DNA of 64,000 nt, from contig CANMCO010000006.1 of assembly GCA_947496355.1 (NCBI GenBank), positions 124,001 through 188,000 of the forward strand. The letters are read 5' to 3'. Shown in pieces: positions 52,259 to 62,429 of this stretch. Position 1 is the first letter of the stretch. The number at the start of each line of letters is the position of its first letter. Both the position numbers and the translations under genes were made by a program. Under the pieces are notes generated by a model that saw only the letters and a list, made by a program, of their open reading frames with translations, searched no databases and was not told the origin of the DNA. The DNA comes from an uncultured Aquimarina sp. GTDB taxonomy: Bacteria > Bacteroidota > Bacteroidia > Flavobacteriales > Flavobacteriaceae.

Positions 52259-55200
52259 TTATTCTTTTATTAATCTTTTTGTTTCGATAATTTTATTATT
52301 CTCATCACGAATCGAAAGTAAATAAATTCCTGAATTAGTAACTCCGGGAGTAATCGTTATTATTCCGTTCCTTGACATATCCTCAACATTTTCCTCATGA
52401 ATAATCTTTCCACTTAAGCTGTAAATAACAACATTGTATGGCTTCTTAATTTCTAACAAGGAAGTTGAAATAGTGATATCATTAGTAAAGGGGTTTGGAT
52501 GTATATCAAAAGATTTCCCTTGGGTAATGTTAATTTTAGAAGACCTTACTCCTGCTGTTATATACTCAACGACTAATTTTGCTGCTTTGCTTGCCCCCCC
52601 CTCATAAGAATCCGCCACTCTTTTTGCCGATGTATTGGTTAAACTATTTCCTTTTCCTCTAATGATGAAACTCAAATTATTTCCAGAAGCCCAACCACTT
52701 TTATTTACAAGGCTTTGTACCATATTTTTGAGATTAGGAGAACGCTGGGCACTTCCATTTTGATTACTGGACCATGAAGATGGTGTCCAGGTTACTTTAC
52801 TTGAAAAAGTAGCTCTACCCGAAACATTATTTGAGGAAGAAAATGCCGGAGAGCTGTTACTATCATGAAGTGATATCTCTAATTCTGCACTTGCACTATT
52901 ACTTTCATCTGCAGTAAACTGCAGATAAGCATTTGTAATAGTAGCATTCTTTGGCAATTGCACCGATTTAAACCTCAAGCCTATTTTCTGATACCCATTA
53001 CTATTATGACTATCATAAACCATCTCTAGATCACTACTATTAGTATATAAAGTACCATTCTGCGCTTCTTCTACATCATCATTTCCATCGGTGATACTTA
53101 CTTCAACAGATCCAGTTTGTCCACCGCCTGTAACTTCGCTAAATGTTGCGGTAACATTCTTATTAGAATTCATAACAAGGTTAGCCGGGTTTGTTGCTCC
53201 AGAAAGTGATCCACTCCACCCATCAAATTTCCAACCAGATGCTGGATTTGCCGTTACTGAAACTGAAGTTCCCTCGTTATAGGTTCCTCCTCCTGTTACT
53301 GTACCTTGTCCTACAGTATTTGTTGTTACTGTATATGTGGTTGTTGACGAATTTCTCTGGTAATTTGCATATACAGAGTATCTATAATTGCTTTGAGCTC
53401 CGCTACCATAATTAGATGGCATATTACCTCCATTAGTTGACCAACTTGTACCTGTTGCCTGATACCTTCCTGGGGTTCCAGAAACATATGCAATCCCAGG
53501 ATTATTAGAAAACATCCAGGCTAACCATACCGTATCACCAGTATTTACTGTAACCGGGTTTTGCAAAGAAATAGTTTGCCACCCACGAGTTGATCTAACG
53601 GGAGTTATAGATGTGCTTCCTAATCTACTACCAGGTGCTCCATTATTATCTGCATACACACCAAGTTGTACATCACCCGTACCACCTTCAATATGAAAAG
53701 AAATACTTTGTAATATACCGTTTTCAGTCATCTTATATGGCATTGCCCTTCGTGTAGTATGAGTAGAATTACTTCCACCTATAGTAGTAATTCCAATTGT
53801 ATATAATGTTGTCGAACCATCTAATGTAGTAACATTCTCTGTGTTACTAAACCCAGAACTATTTCCCGCAGCATCTTTTGCTTTAACTTTAAAAGAATAT
53901 GACGTATTTGGAGATAACCCATTCACATCATAACCGGTAGAACTGGTACTTCCGATTACTGTGTTATTTTGATATACAGCATACCCAGAAACCGAAACGT
54001 TATCGGTAGAGGCGTTCCAGTTTAAAGAAGCCGTACTTGCCGTAACATTAAATGAATTAAGATTAGTTGGTGCCGATGGTGGCTCTGTATCAGTTACGCT
54101 CGTATTATTAATTGTAACTACGCTACCATTTGATGGGTTCCAAATATCCAGATTACTGGGTATTGCAAAAACATTGTTATTAGAAACTGATCCTACTTGT
54201 GCTTCATTGTCAACCTTGATTGTTCTAACTTCAATTTTGCTTTCATCCACAAAAATCCATTTAAACTGATTAAATTTTGCTGAGTTACGTGTCCAATTTT
54301 TACTGTCGTTATTTGTTCTTAACGGAGCTCCCCAGCATCCTTCTCCTGCATATACAGTTCCGTTTTGGTTATCTCTTACAAACCCTTCATCACTTCCAGA
54401 TCCTGTAGATGGGCGCACTGGCCAAGTTGTTTTCACGGTATGTGCATCGCATTCTACCACTAATTTTACTCCTTTGTCATAAAACAACTGCGCCCAATTA
54501 TTATATTGATTGATTCCTTCAGATTTTGAAGAAACATGAGGCCGCATTGGTTTATGATATTGTGCCATTTTCCAAATGGTATTGGGATTTGCATTCAAAT
54601 CATTTCGTAACCAGGTTGTCTGATTTCCCGAGATTGAAATTTCGGTATTCAACGTATAGGTCCGTACTAGGTTGTTTCCAAAGGTAATTGCATAATATAC
54701 ATTTGATGATGGGACATCAAAAAGATTGTAAATACTATTATTACTATCTTCATGATTTCCACGCGTAGCAACAATAGGAAACATTCTATTATCATTAGCA
54801 ATTGTTAACTGCCAATCATTAAACCAATCTCTCCACTCTCCATTACTATCACCATTGGTCATATCACCTCCAAATAATACTGCATGAGGCTTTAATTTTG
54901 CAACTAATCGATTTGCTCTTTGTCTTGGCGTACGATTATTTCTAGAATCTCCTCCTGCTATAAAAGATAACCTGCTATTATCAGCTGGAGCAGTTTTAAA
55001 CCAAAAACGTTCACTAGTTCCTTGACTATCTCTTATTACAAAATAGTAGGCTGTATTAGGAGTTAAACCAGTTAAGCGCACAAAATTATTGTTCATTCCT
55101 TTATAGGAAACTGTTCTACTAGGAGCTTTAGAATTGGGATAGTTGTTATAATTAGTTCCATAATCTGTTGTACCATAATGTACGACAGGATTATTACCAG

Positions 55201-55327
55201 AAATTTGGTCCCAGCCAATTACTATAGAGGTTGCGGGATTGTCTCGTAACGTTAAACGGTATTTACCATTAGAGGAATACGAGTTAATTGCTAATAATGA
55301 AATTAGCAATAAAAATACTCTTTTCAT
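52259..55327 (-). CDS. Secreted purple-acid-phosphatase-like protein with type IX sorting tail
   Basis: 1022 residues. Signal peptide (1-18); a Fn3-like phosphatase N-terminal domain (about 22-113); metallophosphoesterase domain with D127 (GGDSRNN), D155 (FGGDMTN), N191-H192 (RGNHED) and later His in QYHKPM and ECDAHT; a fibronectin III domain (about 417-500); a beta-sandwich near 510-650; an InlB-type repeat (about 660-735, GWKFDGWSGSL); a carbohydrate-binding-like domain (about 740-920); and a C-terminal sorting domain with GIYLLSIRDENNK. It is predicted to cross the outer membrane by type IX secretion. The phosphoester substrate is unknown. A G8 run is present in the coding strand. Confidence 0.88.
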   Translation of the reverse strand: MKRVFLLLISLLAINSYSSNGKYRLTLRDNPATSIVIGWDQISGNNPVVHYGTTDYGTNYNNYPNSKAPSRTVSYKGMNNNFVRLTGLTPNTAYYFVIRDSQGTSERFWFKTAPADNSRLSFIAGGDSRNNRTPRQRANRLVAKLKPHAVLFGGDMTNGDSNGEWRDWFNDWQLTIANDNRMFPIVATRGNHEDSNNSIYNLFDVPSSNVYYAITFGNNLVRTYTLNTEISISGNQTTWLRNDLNANPNTIWKMAQYHKPMRPHVSSKSEGINQYNNWAQLFYDKGVKLVVECDAHTVKTTWPVRPSTGSGSDEGFVRDNQNGTVYAGEGCWGAPLRTNNDSKNWTRNSAKFNQFKWIFVDESKIEVRTIKVDNEAQVGSVSNNNVFAIPSNLDIWNPSNGSVVTINNTSVTDTEPPSAPTNLNSFNVTASTASLNWNASTDNVSVSGYAVYQNNTVIGSTSSTGYDVNGLSPNTSYSFKVKAKDAAGNSSGFSNTENVTTLDGSTTLYTIGITTIGGSNSTHTTRRAMPYKMTENGILQSISFHIEGGTGDVQLGVYADNNGAPGSRLGSTSITPVRSTRGWQTISLQNPVTVNTGDTVWLAWMFSNNPGIAYVSGTPGRYQATGTSWSTNGGNMPSNYGSGAQSNYRYSVYANYQRNSSTTTYTVTTNTVGQGTVTGGGTYNEGTSVSVTANPASGWKFDGWSGSLSGATNPANLVMNSNKNVTATFSEVTGGGQTGSVEVSITDGNDDVEEAQNGTLYTNSSDLEMVYDSHNSNGYQKIGLRFKSVQLPKNATITNAYLQFTADESNSASAELEISLHDSNSSPAFSSSNNVSGRATFSSKVTWTPSSWSSNQNGSAQRSPNLKNMVQSLVNKSGWASGNNLSFIIRGKGNSLTNTSAKRVADSYEGGASKAAKLVVEYITAGVRSSKINITQGKSFDIHPNPFTNDITISTSLLEIKKPYNVVIYSLSGKIIHEENVEDMSRNGIITITPGVTNSGIYLLSIRDENNKIIETKRLIKE

Positions 55328-55738
55328 ATTGTAGGTTTTAAGAGGTTAGTGTTTGTTAAACGTATTTATATATTTTTAGGCGTATTCAATTTTTAACATT
55401 TATTCTACAAGGAACATTGAACCTTAACAATATTAAGACTACATTAACATAAATTCGACATGTTACTTTCTCTTCAGAATTCTATAAAATTAATTCGCTA
55501 AAGCATATAAAATTCAATGAGAAAAGATTTTTAATCTAGAATTAAATTGGGTAATACTATCATTAAGAAAATTTCACAAATACCTCATATTAAATTAACA
55601 TAAAGAGATCTCCTAGAACATAATCCTATATCTGAAGGCATCAAAATAATCGTTATTTGCTTCATCTACAAATATTTAGAAACAAAAAAGACCGCCTTTC
55701 GACGGTCTTTTACGTTTAAAAATTCTCAACAAATCAAA
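55328..55738. other. Intergenic region with a terminator; no gene seen
   Basis: 411 AT-rich bases between two minus-strand genes. The right part holds the terminator of the M36 gene (55686-55711). The left part must contain the promoter of the phosphatase-like gene, but no clear TAnnTTTG box was identified. No open frame of convincing composition was found. Confidence 0.6.
55686..55711 (-). terminator. Terminator of the M36 peptidase gene
   Basis: AAAAGACCG (55686-55694) pairs with CGGTCTTTT (55703-55711) around an 8-base loop. On the minus strand the stem is followed by a T-rich run, 28 bases after the stop of the peptidase gene. Confidence 0.85.
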
Positions 55739-58700
55739 TTATTTAATAATAAATCGTTGTGTTGAATCCTCAATTCTAAGTATATACATACCAGATTCAA
55801 GACGACTAACATTTATAGTATTGTTACTATCTAGTTTGCCTTTTCCGACTACTTGCCCTAGAATATTTACAATTGAATATGGTGCATCTAATACACTACT
55901 TCTATTAGGAAGTACTACTCTCAATAAATTTCCTTTACTCACAGGATTAGGTACAAGTCTCATTGAAGAGAATACTCCTTCGTCCTCATCTCCGTACGTT
56001 GGCACAACAGATCCAAAATCTGAAACTAATGCTGCGGATCCACCACATGAACCTTCGTAGATCTTCACATTAGAGAATGTAGAATTATTTCCTGATCCAG
56101 CATCATTGTCATTTATAAATACCAATCGATCCATAGCTCCTGTATAGAATGTACCTACAGGGATAACATATTTTGTAGTACCACTAGAATAATTATCATA
56201 GGTTGTTACACCATAGTTTTGAGTACCATGAACTTTGAAATATCTTGTTGATGTTAATGTATTATCATTTTCAAAACCAACTGCATGTATTTCTCCTTGA
56301 GCAGTACTACTAAAATCAAACTCTATCACTGTGCTTGCAGTAACAGTATAGTTTAATGCAATATACTTCCAAGTATTATTTGTCATAGATAATCCAGCTC
56401 CTCCATTTACGATTGAGGCGTTACCTGCAATATCTTGATTAGAGAATGGTGTAATTGTAAAATCATTAAAGCTTAATGCTTCACAAGTTGGGTCAGGTCC
56501 TGGTCCTCCTGTTCCATTTTGGATAGAAACAGCATCTATAGCAATATCACTTTGCCATCCACTACCACCTGAACCTGTTACGACATTAAATCGTAGTTGT
56601 ACACTTGCTTCTCCCGCATAAGCAGCAAGATCAACATCTGCAGCATTCCACGCATTTCCTTGTGCTCCATTTCTACTAAATATACTTGTCCAGTTTCCGT
56701 CATTATTCGTTCTAGCCTCAACAGTTAAACTATTGATAGCACTACCAAACATATGATATTGGAAAGTAAGTCTTGGAGTAGTAAGAGAACTCATATTTAA
56801 ACATGGAGAGTTTAAGATAGCTCTTTTATTAGGGAACCCTGTTCCATTTCCTGAAGCTTCTACATAAACATAGAAATTACCATCGGCACCACTGCTTGGT
56901 CCAGTTTGGTTAGAAGGAGTACCTCCAGAATCTCTTGTCCAGTCTATATCATCTCCAGAAGTAGCATTTGACCATTCACCTAGATTAGTTTCAAAACTTT
57001 CGCTGAATGGGAAAGAAGCTACATCTCCAGAACATTCTCCTGTTCCAGGCCCAGGTCCACCACCATCACATGGATTTACGAAAGAAACAGTTTGATCGGT
57101 CTGACCATTAGATCCTCCATTATTATTTTCATTAGCATCCTGTCCAACTCCTCTTTCTGCGAATGCTTTCCAGATTAAACATCTGTACGCTCCACCATAT
57201 AAATCCTGATCTGCCTGTAGAATACCATCACGCCCAGAAACAAACCCAGGATTACTCGCAGTATTTTTCAATCCTTCAATTACAAGAGCCATAGCAATAT
57301 TATTACCACCGGTACCATTATAAAAATCTGAGTCAAAACCTTGGTCATCAATTAGTAACCATGTCATATCCCATAGAATAGTAGCAAAAGCATAACCAAC
57401 ACCATGAGGTCTTGCCAAACCACCAATATCTGCATAATCCGTATTATTTATTGATCTATTTGTAGAATATCTAGTTGGTCGGATTCCAGCTCCAGTAGTT
57501 GGCTGATTTAATGCGTATGTACCGATTCCTCTTCCATCTGTACCAACGTCACCAGCTCTCATGGTAAGCATTAATCCAAACCAGTCAGACCATCCTTCAC
57601 CCATTTGTTCAGAACCCCCTAGTTGATTTGAAGAAGGACCTCCAACTAATCGAATAGAAATACCGTGCCCATATTCGTGAGCAATTATTCCATTATCAAG
57701 ATCACCGTCTCTATCTGGGTTAGGAGCACTCCATGTAAACATCTGCATTCTTGGATTACCTCCATCACCAGGAGTAGAGAAATTAGCATTATTGCTACCA
57801 CTTCCATCTTGTGCATCTGCATTTACAGAATCGCTTCCTGCTCCTCCATTACCATAGTTATTTTCCTGAAAGTTACCACTAGCCTCATCAAATCCATATT
57901 GATAGAATACGTCATGCATGATATTATTCCAGTAAAAAAGATTAGTAATAGCCGCACTTTGGTAATTACTTGGAGCTTGATTAAGGTTTATTGGAAAGTC
58001 AAAATCAAGGCTTGCTCCTCCATCAGGAGAAAAACCGGTTCCATTATTTCCATTTCTATCTTCTTGAGCCCAAACATTATTACCTCTGGTAATAGTATGT
58101 TCTGCTCCAGCACTTCCATTAGTATCATGCCATCCAAAAGGCGAAGCCGTAGCGTTAGCAGGATCTGTAACTATAGAACGGTTACCATGACTAGGGCTTT
58201 CTAAAGGCATTGCATAAACATTATAAGAATCAGGAGCTAATGCACTAGCTGTAGCAGCAGTTTTTGCTGGTGCTGGCATTGGTCCAACCATTTTCTTAGT
58301 ATCTTCTATAAGCACTGATTCATGATTATGTGATTCATGATCAGGAGCGTCAAAATTACATGTGATTACCCAGTTATGCTCTAATAGAATTTTATTTGTA
58401 GTAGCATCAACATAACTATTCCACCAGTTTTGACCTCCTTTTTCGTATAGACTTACATTCCAGCATAAATGTAATTCATCGTTATGCAATACATAAGCTT
58501 TCTTAACATCAATAGACTTGTTCTCTAAAGTAATTCCGGAGTTAATAAATTTTGCAACATCACTTCCTTTAGATTTACTCATCGTTTTAGTCAATCTAGG
58601 AGAAGACAGATTATGCGCTTTTACTACAGCATTAATAGCCGTTGCCTCTGTAGATGACACCTTGGTTGAAGTAATTTTTGATTTAACCCCTTCTACAAAT

Positions 58701-58993
58701 TGGTTAATTTCATAAGTAACTTGATTATTCTGTACTGTTAACTTATAAGTTCCATTAATAATCGGAATCTTATTGTAAAGCTGCTGAATATATACATGAG
58801 TGATACCAGGCTTTAAAGAGGGTACCTGGTCAGTAATTATATATTCTGTATAATCATTAATTGTAGCGGCAGATTTTGAAGAAGTTGTAACTGCATCGCT
58901 AAAATGATTTCGGACTATGGTGTTCATGTCCTGTGCAAAAGTTGTTTGCCCTATTAAAAACAATAGTAAGACAAACGAGTAGACTTTTTTCAT
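55739..58993 (-). CDS. Secreted M36 (fungalysin) metallopeptidase with type IX sorting tail
   Basis: 1084 residues. Signal peptide (ending TFAQ); a FTP/PepSY-type propeptide (about 25-200); the M36 catalytic domain (about 260-650) with zinc motif H439-E440-x-x-H443 (AHEYGHGISIRL) and the third ligand Glu in GEGWSDWFG; a MAM/CBM-like beta domain (about 660-830); a second beta domain (about 840-990); and a C-terminal type A sorting domain (about 1010-1084) ending in YILRIEDSTQRFIIK. It is predicted to be secreted through the type IX system, matured by removal of the propeptide, and to break down external proteins. Confidence 0.95.
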   Translation of the reverse strand: MKKVYSFVLLLFLIGQTTFAQDMNTIVRNHFSDAVTTSSKSAATINDYTEYIITDQVPSLKPGITHVYIQQLYNKIPIINGTYKLTVQNNQVTYEINQFVEGVKSKITSTKVSSTEATAINAVVKAHNLSSPRLTKTMSKSKGSDVAKFINSGITLENKSIDVKKAYVLHNDELHLCWNVSLYEKGGQNWWNSYVDATTNKILLEHNWVITCNFDAPDHESHNHESVLIEDTKKMVGPMPAPAKTAATASALAPDSYNVYAMPLESPSHGNRSIVTDPANATASPFGWHDTNGSAGAEHTITRGNNVWAQEDRNGNNGTGFSPDGGASLDFDFPINLNQAPSNYQSAAITNLFYWNNIMHDVFYQYGFDEASGNFQENNYGNGGAGSDSVNADAQDGSGSNNANFSTPGDGGNPRMQMFTWSAPNPDRDGDLDNGIIAHEYGHGISIRLVGGPSSNQLGGSEQMGEGWSDWFGLMLTMRAGDVGTDGRGIGTYALNQPTTGAGIRPTRYSTNRSINNTDYADIGGLARPHGVGYAFATILWDMTWLLIDDQGFDSDFYNGTGGNNIAMALVIEGLKNTASNPGFVSGRDGILQADQDLYGGAYRCLIWKAFAERGVGQDANENNNGGSNGQTDQTVSFVNPCDGGGPGPGTGECSGDVASFPFSESFETNLGEWSNATSGDDIDWTRDSGGTPSNQTGPSSGADGNFYVYVEASGNGTGFPNKRAILNSPCLNMSSLTTPRLTFQYHMFGSAINSLTVEARTNNDGNWTSIFSRNGAQGNAWNAADVDLAAYAGEASVQLRFNVVTGSGGSGWQSDIAIDAVSIQNGTGGPGPDPTCEALSFNDFTITPFSNQDIAGNASIVNGGAGLSMTNNTWKYIALNYTVTASTVIEFDFSSTAQGEIHAVGFENDNTLTSTRYFKVHGTQNYGVTTYDNYSSGTTKYVIPVGTFYTGAMDRLVFINDNDAGSGNNSTFSNVKIYEGSCGGSAALVSDFGSVVPTYGDEDEGVFSSMRLVPNPVSKGNLLRVVLPNRSSVLDAPYSIVNILGQVVGKGKLDSNNTINVSRLESGMYILRIEDSTQRFIIK

Positions 58994-59405
58994 AAAAAAT
59001 AAGTATTTGAGTTTGTGTTATGCAAAATTAAAGAAAACTAAAGAATCTTTATTCATAATTGCCAAAACCATACTAAATTATTATAAATTAACATATACTT
59101 TGAATTTTATCTAACCTTCTTGTTAAAAATAGTTTTTTAGTAAATTTACTCTTGTTAGCTATTATAAATGCTAAGGTTCAATAAAATTAAAAGTTGTTGA
59201 AAATTTTAAGTCTGTAAATCAGAAGAATATGAATACCGTTTTAACATTACGGTAAAAGTGTTAAAATTTGCTAAAAAAAAGTTCTAAAATTTGTTTTGTT
59301 ACCTTTATAAAAGTGAAAATTGATTAACAAAAACATGTAAAACCTAAACAAGAAATTCGTAAATCATAAGTTTATCTTAAAAGTCAATTTTTAAAACATT
59401 CATAA
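58994..59405. other. Divergent intergenic region; no gene seen
   Basis: 412 very AT-rich bases between the divergent M36 peptidase and YdeI-like genes. A TACCTTTA element near 59301 may belong to a promoter for the plus-strand gene, but a matching upstream TTG at standard spacing was not found. No convincing reading frame or RNA was seen. Confidence 0.5.
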
Positions 59406-59888
59406 ATGAAAAATCAATCTTTTGAAACTTCACTACAATCCAGCCACAGTATAATAGTACCGGATAACGTGGCTCTTTACTTTTCAGAGGTTGATCAGAA
59501 AAGAGTATTGGTAAAAATCACTTTCAACAACTTATCTGTACAGTTTCATGCAGCTTTGCAGAAATTTAAAGGAAGCCTCCACATTACTTTCAACAAATCA
59601 AATCAAAAGAAAATAGGTGTTACTCCCACAGATTTTTTTTATGTCGAATTATTTGAAGACTCATCTAAATATGGAGTCGAAATGCCAGAGGAATTTGATG
59701 CAGTACTACAAAGTGACCCCGAATCTCTTTATATATTTGAATCATTAACAGATGGTAAAAAACGAAGTCTTATTTATTATATTTTAAAGATTAAAAATTC
59801 TCAATCTAGAATAGACAAAGCTCTTGTGATTACAGAAAATTTAAAACGAGGGATTAGGGATAATAAAGAATTGATAAAAAAACTATAA
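59406..59888 (+). CDS. YdeI/OmpD-associated (DUF1905-type) family protein
   Basis: 160 residues. The N-terminal half (about 10-80) has the DUF1905-like KRVLVKITFNNLSVQFHAALQKFKGSLHIT; the C-terminal half has the YdeI pattern: YGVEMPEEFDAVLQSDPESLYIFESLTDGKKRSLIYYILKIK followed by a helix. Members protect against antimicrobial peptides in some bacteria or are uncharacterised. Cytoplasmic. Confidence 0.75.
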   Translation: MKNQSFETSLQSSHSIIVPDNVALYFSEVDQKRVLVKITFNNLSVQFHAALQKFKGSLHITFNKSNQKKIGVTPTDFFYVELFEDSSKYGVEMPEEFDAVLQSDPESLYIFESLTDGKKRSLIYYILKIKNSQSRIDKALVITENLKRGIRDNKELIKKL

Positions 59889-60048
59889 TTCTTAAATCAA
59901 TAATTACAAAAAATAATAGCTTTATCCATTAAACGTCCTAAAACAGAAACGGCATCCCAAGATCAATATTTGTACTATTATTTAGTATAGTGACTGTTAA
60001 AAAACCGTAGCTATTTTAACATAATTAATGGATTCCTATTTAATTCTT

Positions 60049-60078
60049 TTGCCATAAACTAAAACTACATTATCTTAC
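60049..60078 (+). promoter_or_regulatory. Probable promoter of the superoxide dismutase gene
   Basis: TTG at 60049-60051 and TATCTTAC at 60071-60078 are separated by 19 bases. The last two bases deviate from TAnnTTTG. It lies 29 bases before the ATG. Confidence 0.45.
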
Positions 60079-60107
60079 GTTTACAAAAGACAAACAAATC
60101 AAGAACT

Positions 60108-60698
60108 ATGAAAACGTTACAATTGGTAATAATTGCTTTTTTAACTATAACCATTTTTAGTTGTAAAGGAGAAAAGAAAGAAGCAAAAGATCAAGAAAAC
60201 AATACAGAAACCGTTAAAAAAGCTTCTGACAAAAAAGAAGTTGTGGTAAAAGATTTAGAGTTCAAATTAGAACCAAAAAGTGATAGCAAAGTTTCTGGAA
60301 AAGTTACTTTTACAGAGTCTGAAGGTATGGTTAATATGGTTGCTGAATTATCAGGACTTAGCGAAGGAGAGCATGCAATACATATTCATGAGAAAGCAGA
60401 TTGTTCTTCTCCAGATGGTAAATCAACCGGTGGTCATTGGAATCCAACAATGCAGCCTCATGGAAAATGGGGAGCAAAGGAAGGTTTTCATAAAGGGGAT
60501 ATAGGAAACTTTAAAGCAGATGCAGATGGGAAAGGATATATTACTTTTGCTACCAATGAATGGTGTATTGGTTGTGATGACGATAAAAAGAACATTGTTG
60601 GCAAGGCAATAATTGTACACCAGGGTGTGGATGATTTCACATCTCAACCATCTGGTGCAGCAGGAAGTAGAGTAAGCTGCGGTGGTATAATACAATAA
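60108..60698 (+). CDS. Cu/Zn superoxide dismutase, lipoprotein
   Basis: 196 residues. Lipoprotein signal (Cys19), a Lys/Glu-rich linker (about 20-48), then the SODC fold. Copper ligands H92, H94, H110 and H171; zinc ligands H118, H128 and D131 with the bridging H110; disulphide C99-C191. A two-Cys loop at 150-162 (NEWCIGCDDDKKN) sits before the last copper His and could form a second disulphide. It dismutates superoxide at the envelope; the lipid anchor places it in the periplasm or at the cell surface. It stands alone, with its own promoter and terminator. Confidence 0.95.
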   Translation: MKTLQLVIIAFLTITIFSCKGEKKEAKDQENNTETVKKASDKKEVVVKDLEFKLEPKSDSKVSGKVTFTESEGMVNMVAELSGLSEGEHAIHIHEKADCSSPDGKSTGGHWNPTMQPHGKWGAKEGFHKGDIGNFKADADGKGYITFATNEWCIGCDDDKKNIVGKAIIVHQGVDDFTSQPSGAAGSRVSCGGIIQ

Positions 60699-60716
60699 TT
60701 GTTTACCTTATAAAAC

Positions 60717-60748
60717 AAAAAGAGGTCGTTTATTCACGACCTCTTTTT
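60717..60748. terminator. Terminator of the superoxide dismutase gene
   Basis: A perfect 13-bp stem, AAAAAGAGGTCGT (60717-60729) and ACGACCTCTTTTT (60736-60748), with a 6-base loop and a T-run, 18 bases after the stop. Confidence 0.9.
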
Positions 60749-61058
60749 GTTTTCAATATTGAAGATAAAATACAATCTGATTCTCATCATCTAATTCAAA
60801 TTATAAGGAATCCAATAAGTTGATATATGTTTGGCAGTTTCTGTAACATTGTTTAGCGAGACAAAGAAAACAACCTGAAGCCTTTGATACTAACTAATCT
60901 CCCAATGTAGGACTATTGTATACTTTTAGGAGTGGTAACATCCTGACGAATCATAGTTGCAAAATAAAAAAACAGGAGTAAGATTTTTATAATCCCACCC
61001 CTGTTTTCTATAATATGTTTTCTTAATATAGTACTACTATATAAGAGTTTTTGCTTAA
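60749..61058. other. Intergenic region; terminator of the minus-strand gene, no gene seen
   Basis: 310 bases between convergent genes. The main structure is a 17-bp hairpin, arms 60969-60985 and 60991-61007 (AAAACAGGAGTAAGATT / AATCCCACCCCTGTTTT) with a 5-base loop. Its three non-Watson-Crick positions become G-U pairs in the minus-strand RNA but A-C in the plus-strand RNA, so it works as terminator of the lipoprotein gene at 61059-62195. The rest shows no convincing frame. Confidence 0.65.
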
Positions 61059-62195
61059 TTACTTCTCTGTAATTTTTGCTCCGCTATTCATAAAGATATT
61101 CGCTCCAGAAAGCTTATCAATTTCAAAACTAAATGTAGTTACCGGAGTATCAAATTGCTCAGAATATGTATTTGGAGTATTAAAGCCAGAAGTACCATAG
61201 CTGAAATTTAGCTCACACATTTCGTAACCTGCATCCATTTGGTATACTATTTTTAATTTAGTATCACTTGCAGATGAAATATTTACATGTCCAACTTCTG
61301 GGCTATTTGAAATATCACATCCATTAGGATTGGTGATTAACTCTATATCTACCCCTGCATCACCTCTATTATCAATAAAGGTATAGGCTAGGAAAGTATT
61401 AAAGACATCATTTTCGCAAAAACCACATGCTTCATGATAAGCATATGCTTGTATACACTCTACTTCACATTTCTGAACACAGTATTCAAATGATCTTACC
61501 CAGTCACTGAAGTACCAGCATCCAGAATTCTGATCATAATCATACTCTTGTGTAAGATTTTTGTCATAAGCAAAAGCTGAATAGAAACAACCGCTATCCT
61601 TATCATAGATTTTAGAATACGCTACGATCTCAAAACAATCTAAATTGATTGAAGATAATGGAATAACATAAGTAGCTTTTTTAGTCCCTCCATAATAGTA
61701 TGGAAAAGCTTTAAAATTAAATTCCCCAATTTTTGGGAATCCATTAGAATAAAAAGGAATACTTCCTTTTTCACCAATATACAGATACACTTTTTTCATG
61801 TATCTCTTTTTATTAGCCTTAAAGGTCAAGTATAGATTTTCCCCGTCATTAGATACTATAACTTTTCCAACTTTTTTCTTTCTTGATCCTACTAATAAAG
61901 GTATAACCTTTTTCTCCCCACAAGCGATAGAATCAACATCTTTTTGTTTTAAACCAGAAGGTTTTAGTAATGTGTAGTCGTAGCTCCAACTTTTTGCATT
62001 CGTAATAACAGGAGCTTCTTCTTCTCCTTTTAGCTCTTCAGTTGACAATCCAACAGAACCTTCTTTTTCAAAAAAATCAGGCTCAATTTTACTTGTTGCC
62101 GTCTCTTCAACTAATTCATTTTCATCTTTACTACAAGAAGTGAAGACTAAAAACAAAGCAATAAGAGAATAAAATAATAAGTAACTTTTTTTCAT
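61059..62195 (-). CDS. Cys-rich lipoprotein of unknown function
   Basis: 378 residues from the ATG at 62195, chosen because it starts directly on a lipoprotein signal (MKKSYLLFYSLIALFLVFTSC, Cys21); longer in-frame starts add an untypical N-terminus. After an acidic linker comes a beta-rich part (about 75-200) and then a Cys- and aromatic-rich segment (about 190-265) with CFYSAFAY, CWYFSDW, CVQKCEVEC and CGFCEND, and a final beta domain. At least ten Cys in the mature protein suggest several disulphides, so surface or periplasmic placement. No family recognised. Confidence 0.7.
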   Translation of the reverse strand: MKKSYLLFYSLIALFLVFTSCSKDENELVEETATSKIEPDFFEKEGSVGLSTEELKGEEEAPVITNAKSWSYDYTLLKPSGLKQKDVDSIACGEKKVIPLLVGSRKKKVGKVIVSNDGENLYLTFKANKKRYMKKVYLYIGEKGSIPFYSNGFPKIGEFNFKAFPYYYGGTKKATYVIPLSSINLDCFEIVAYSKIYDKDSGCFYSAFAYDKNLTQEYDYDQNSGCWYFSDWVRSFEYCVQKCEVECIQAYAYHEACGFCENDVFNTFLAYTFIDNRGDAGVDIELITNPNGCDISNSPEVGHVNISSASDTKLKIVYQMDAGYEMCELNFSYGTSGFNTPNTYSEQFDTPVTTFSFEIDKLSGANIFMNSGAKITEK

Positions 62196-62366
62196 AAAAG
62201 TGAAATTTTTGGTTAGTAATCGCGCAAAATTAATAAAAAAAAACTTCTTGTATATCATTAAAAGTAAATCATATAGTAATTAATTTTACTTAAAAAAAAT
62301 AACTCAACCGTGGTGTTACCGTAAATCACTGATTCTAAAAATTTATTACAAGTATAAAAAAACAAA

Positions 62367-62395
62367 AAGGCTTCAAATTACAAATCTGAAGCCTT
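62367..62395 (-). terminator. Terminator of the PLP-decarboxylase gene
   Basis: AAGGCTTCA (62367-62375) pairs with TGAAGCCTT (62387-62395) around an 11-base loop. In the minus direction it is followed by a T-rich run; 35 bases after the gene's stop. Confidence 0.85.
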
Positions 62396-62429
62396 AAATG
62401 CACTATTTACTGCTAAGATTATTAAATCA

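Noticed and set aside
57665..58204. Plus-strand open frame of 179 codons
   Set aside because: It is antisense to the catalytic domain of the M36 peptidase and has a composition (Ile/Ser/Thr-rich) typical of a shadow frame.
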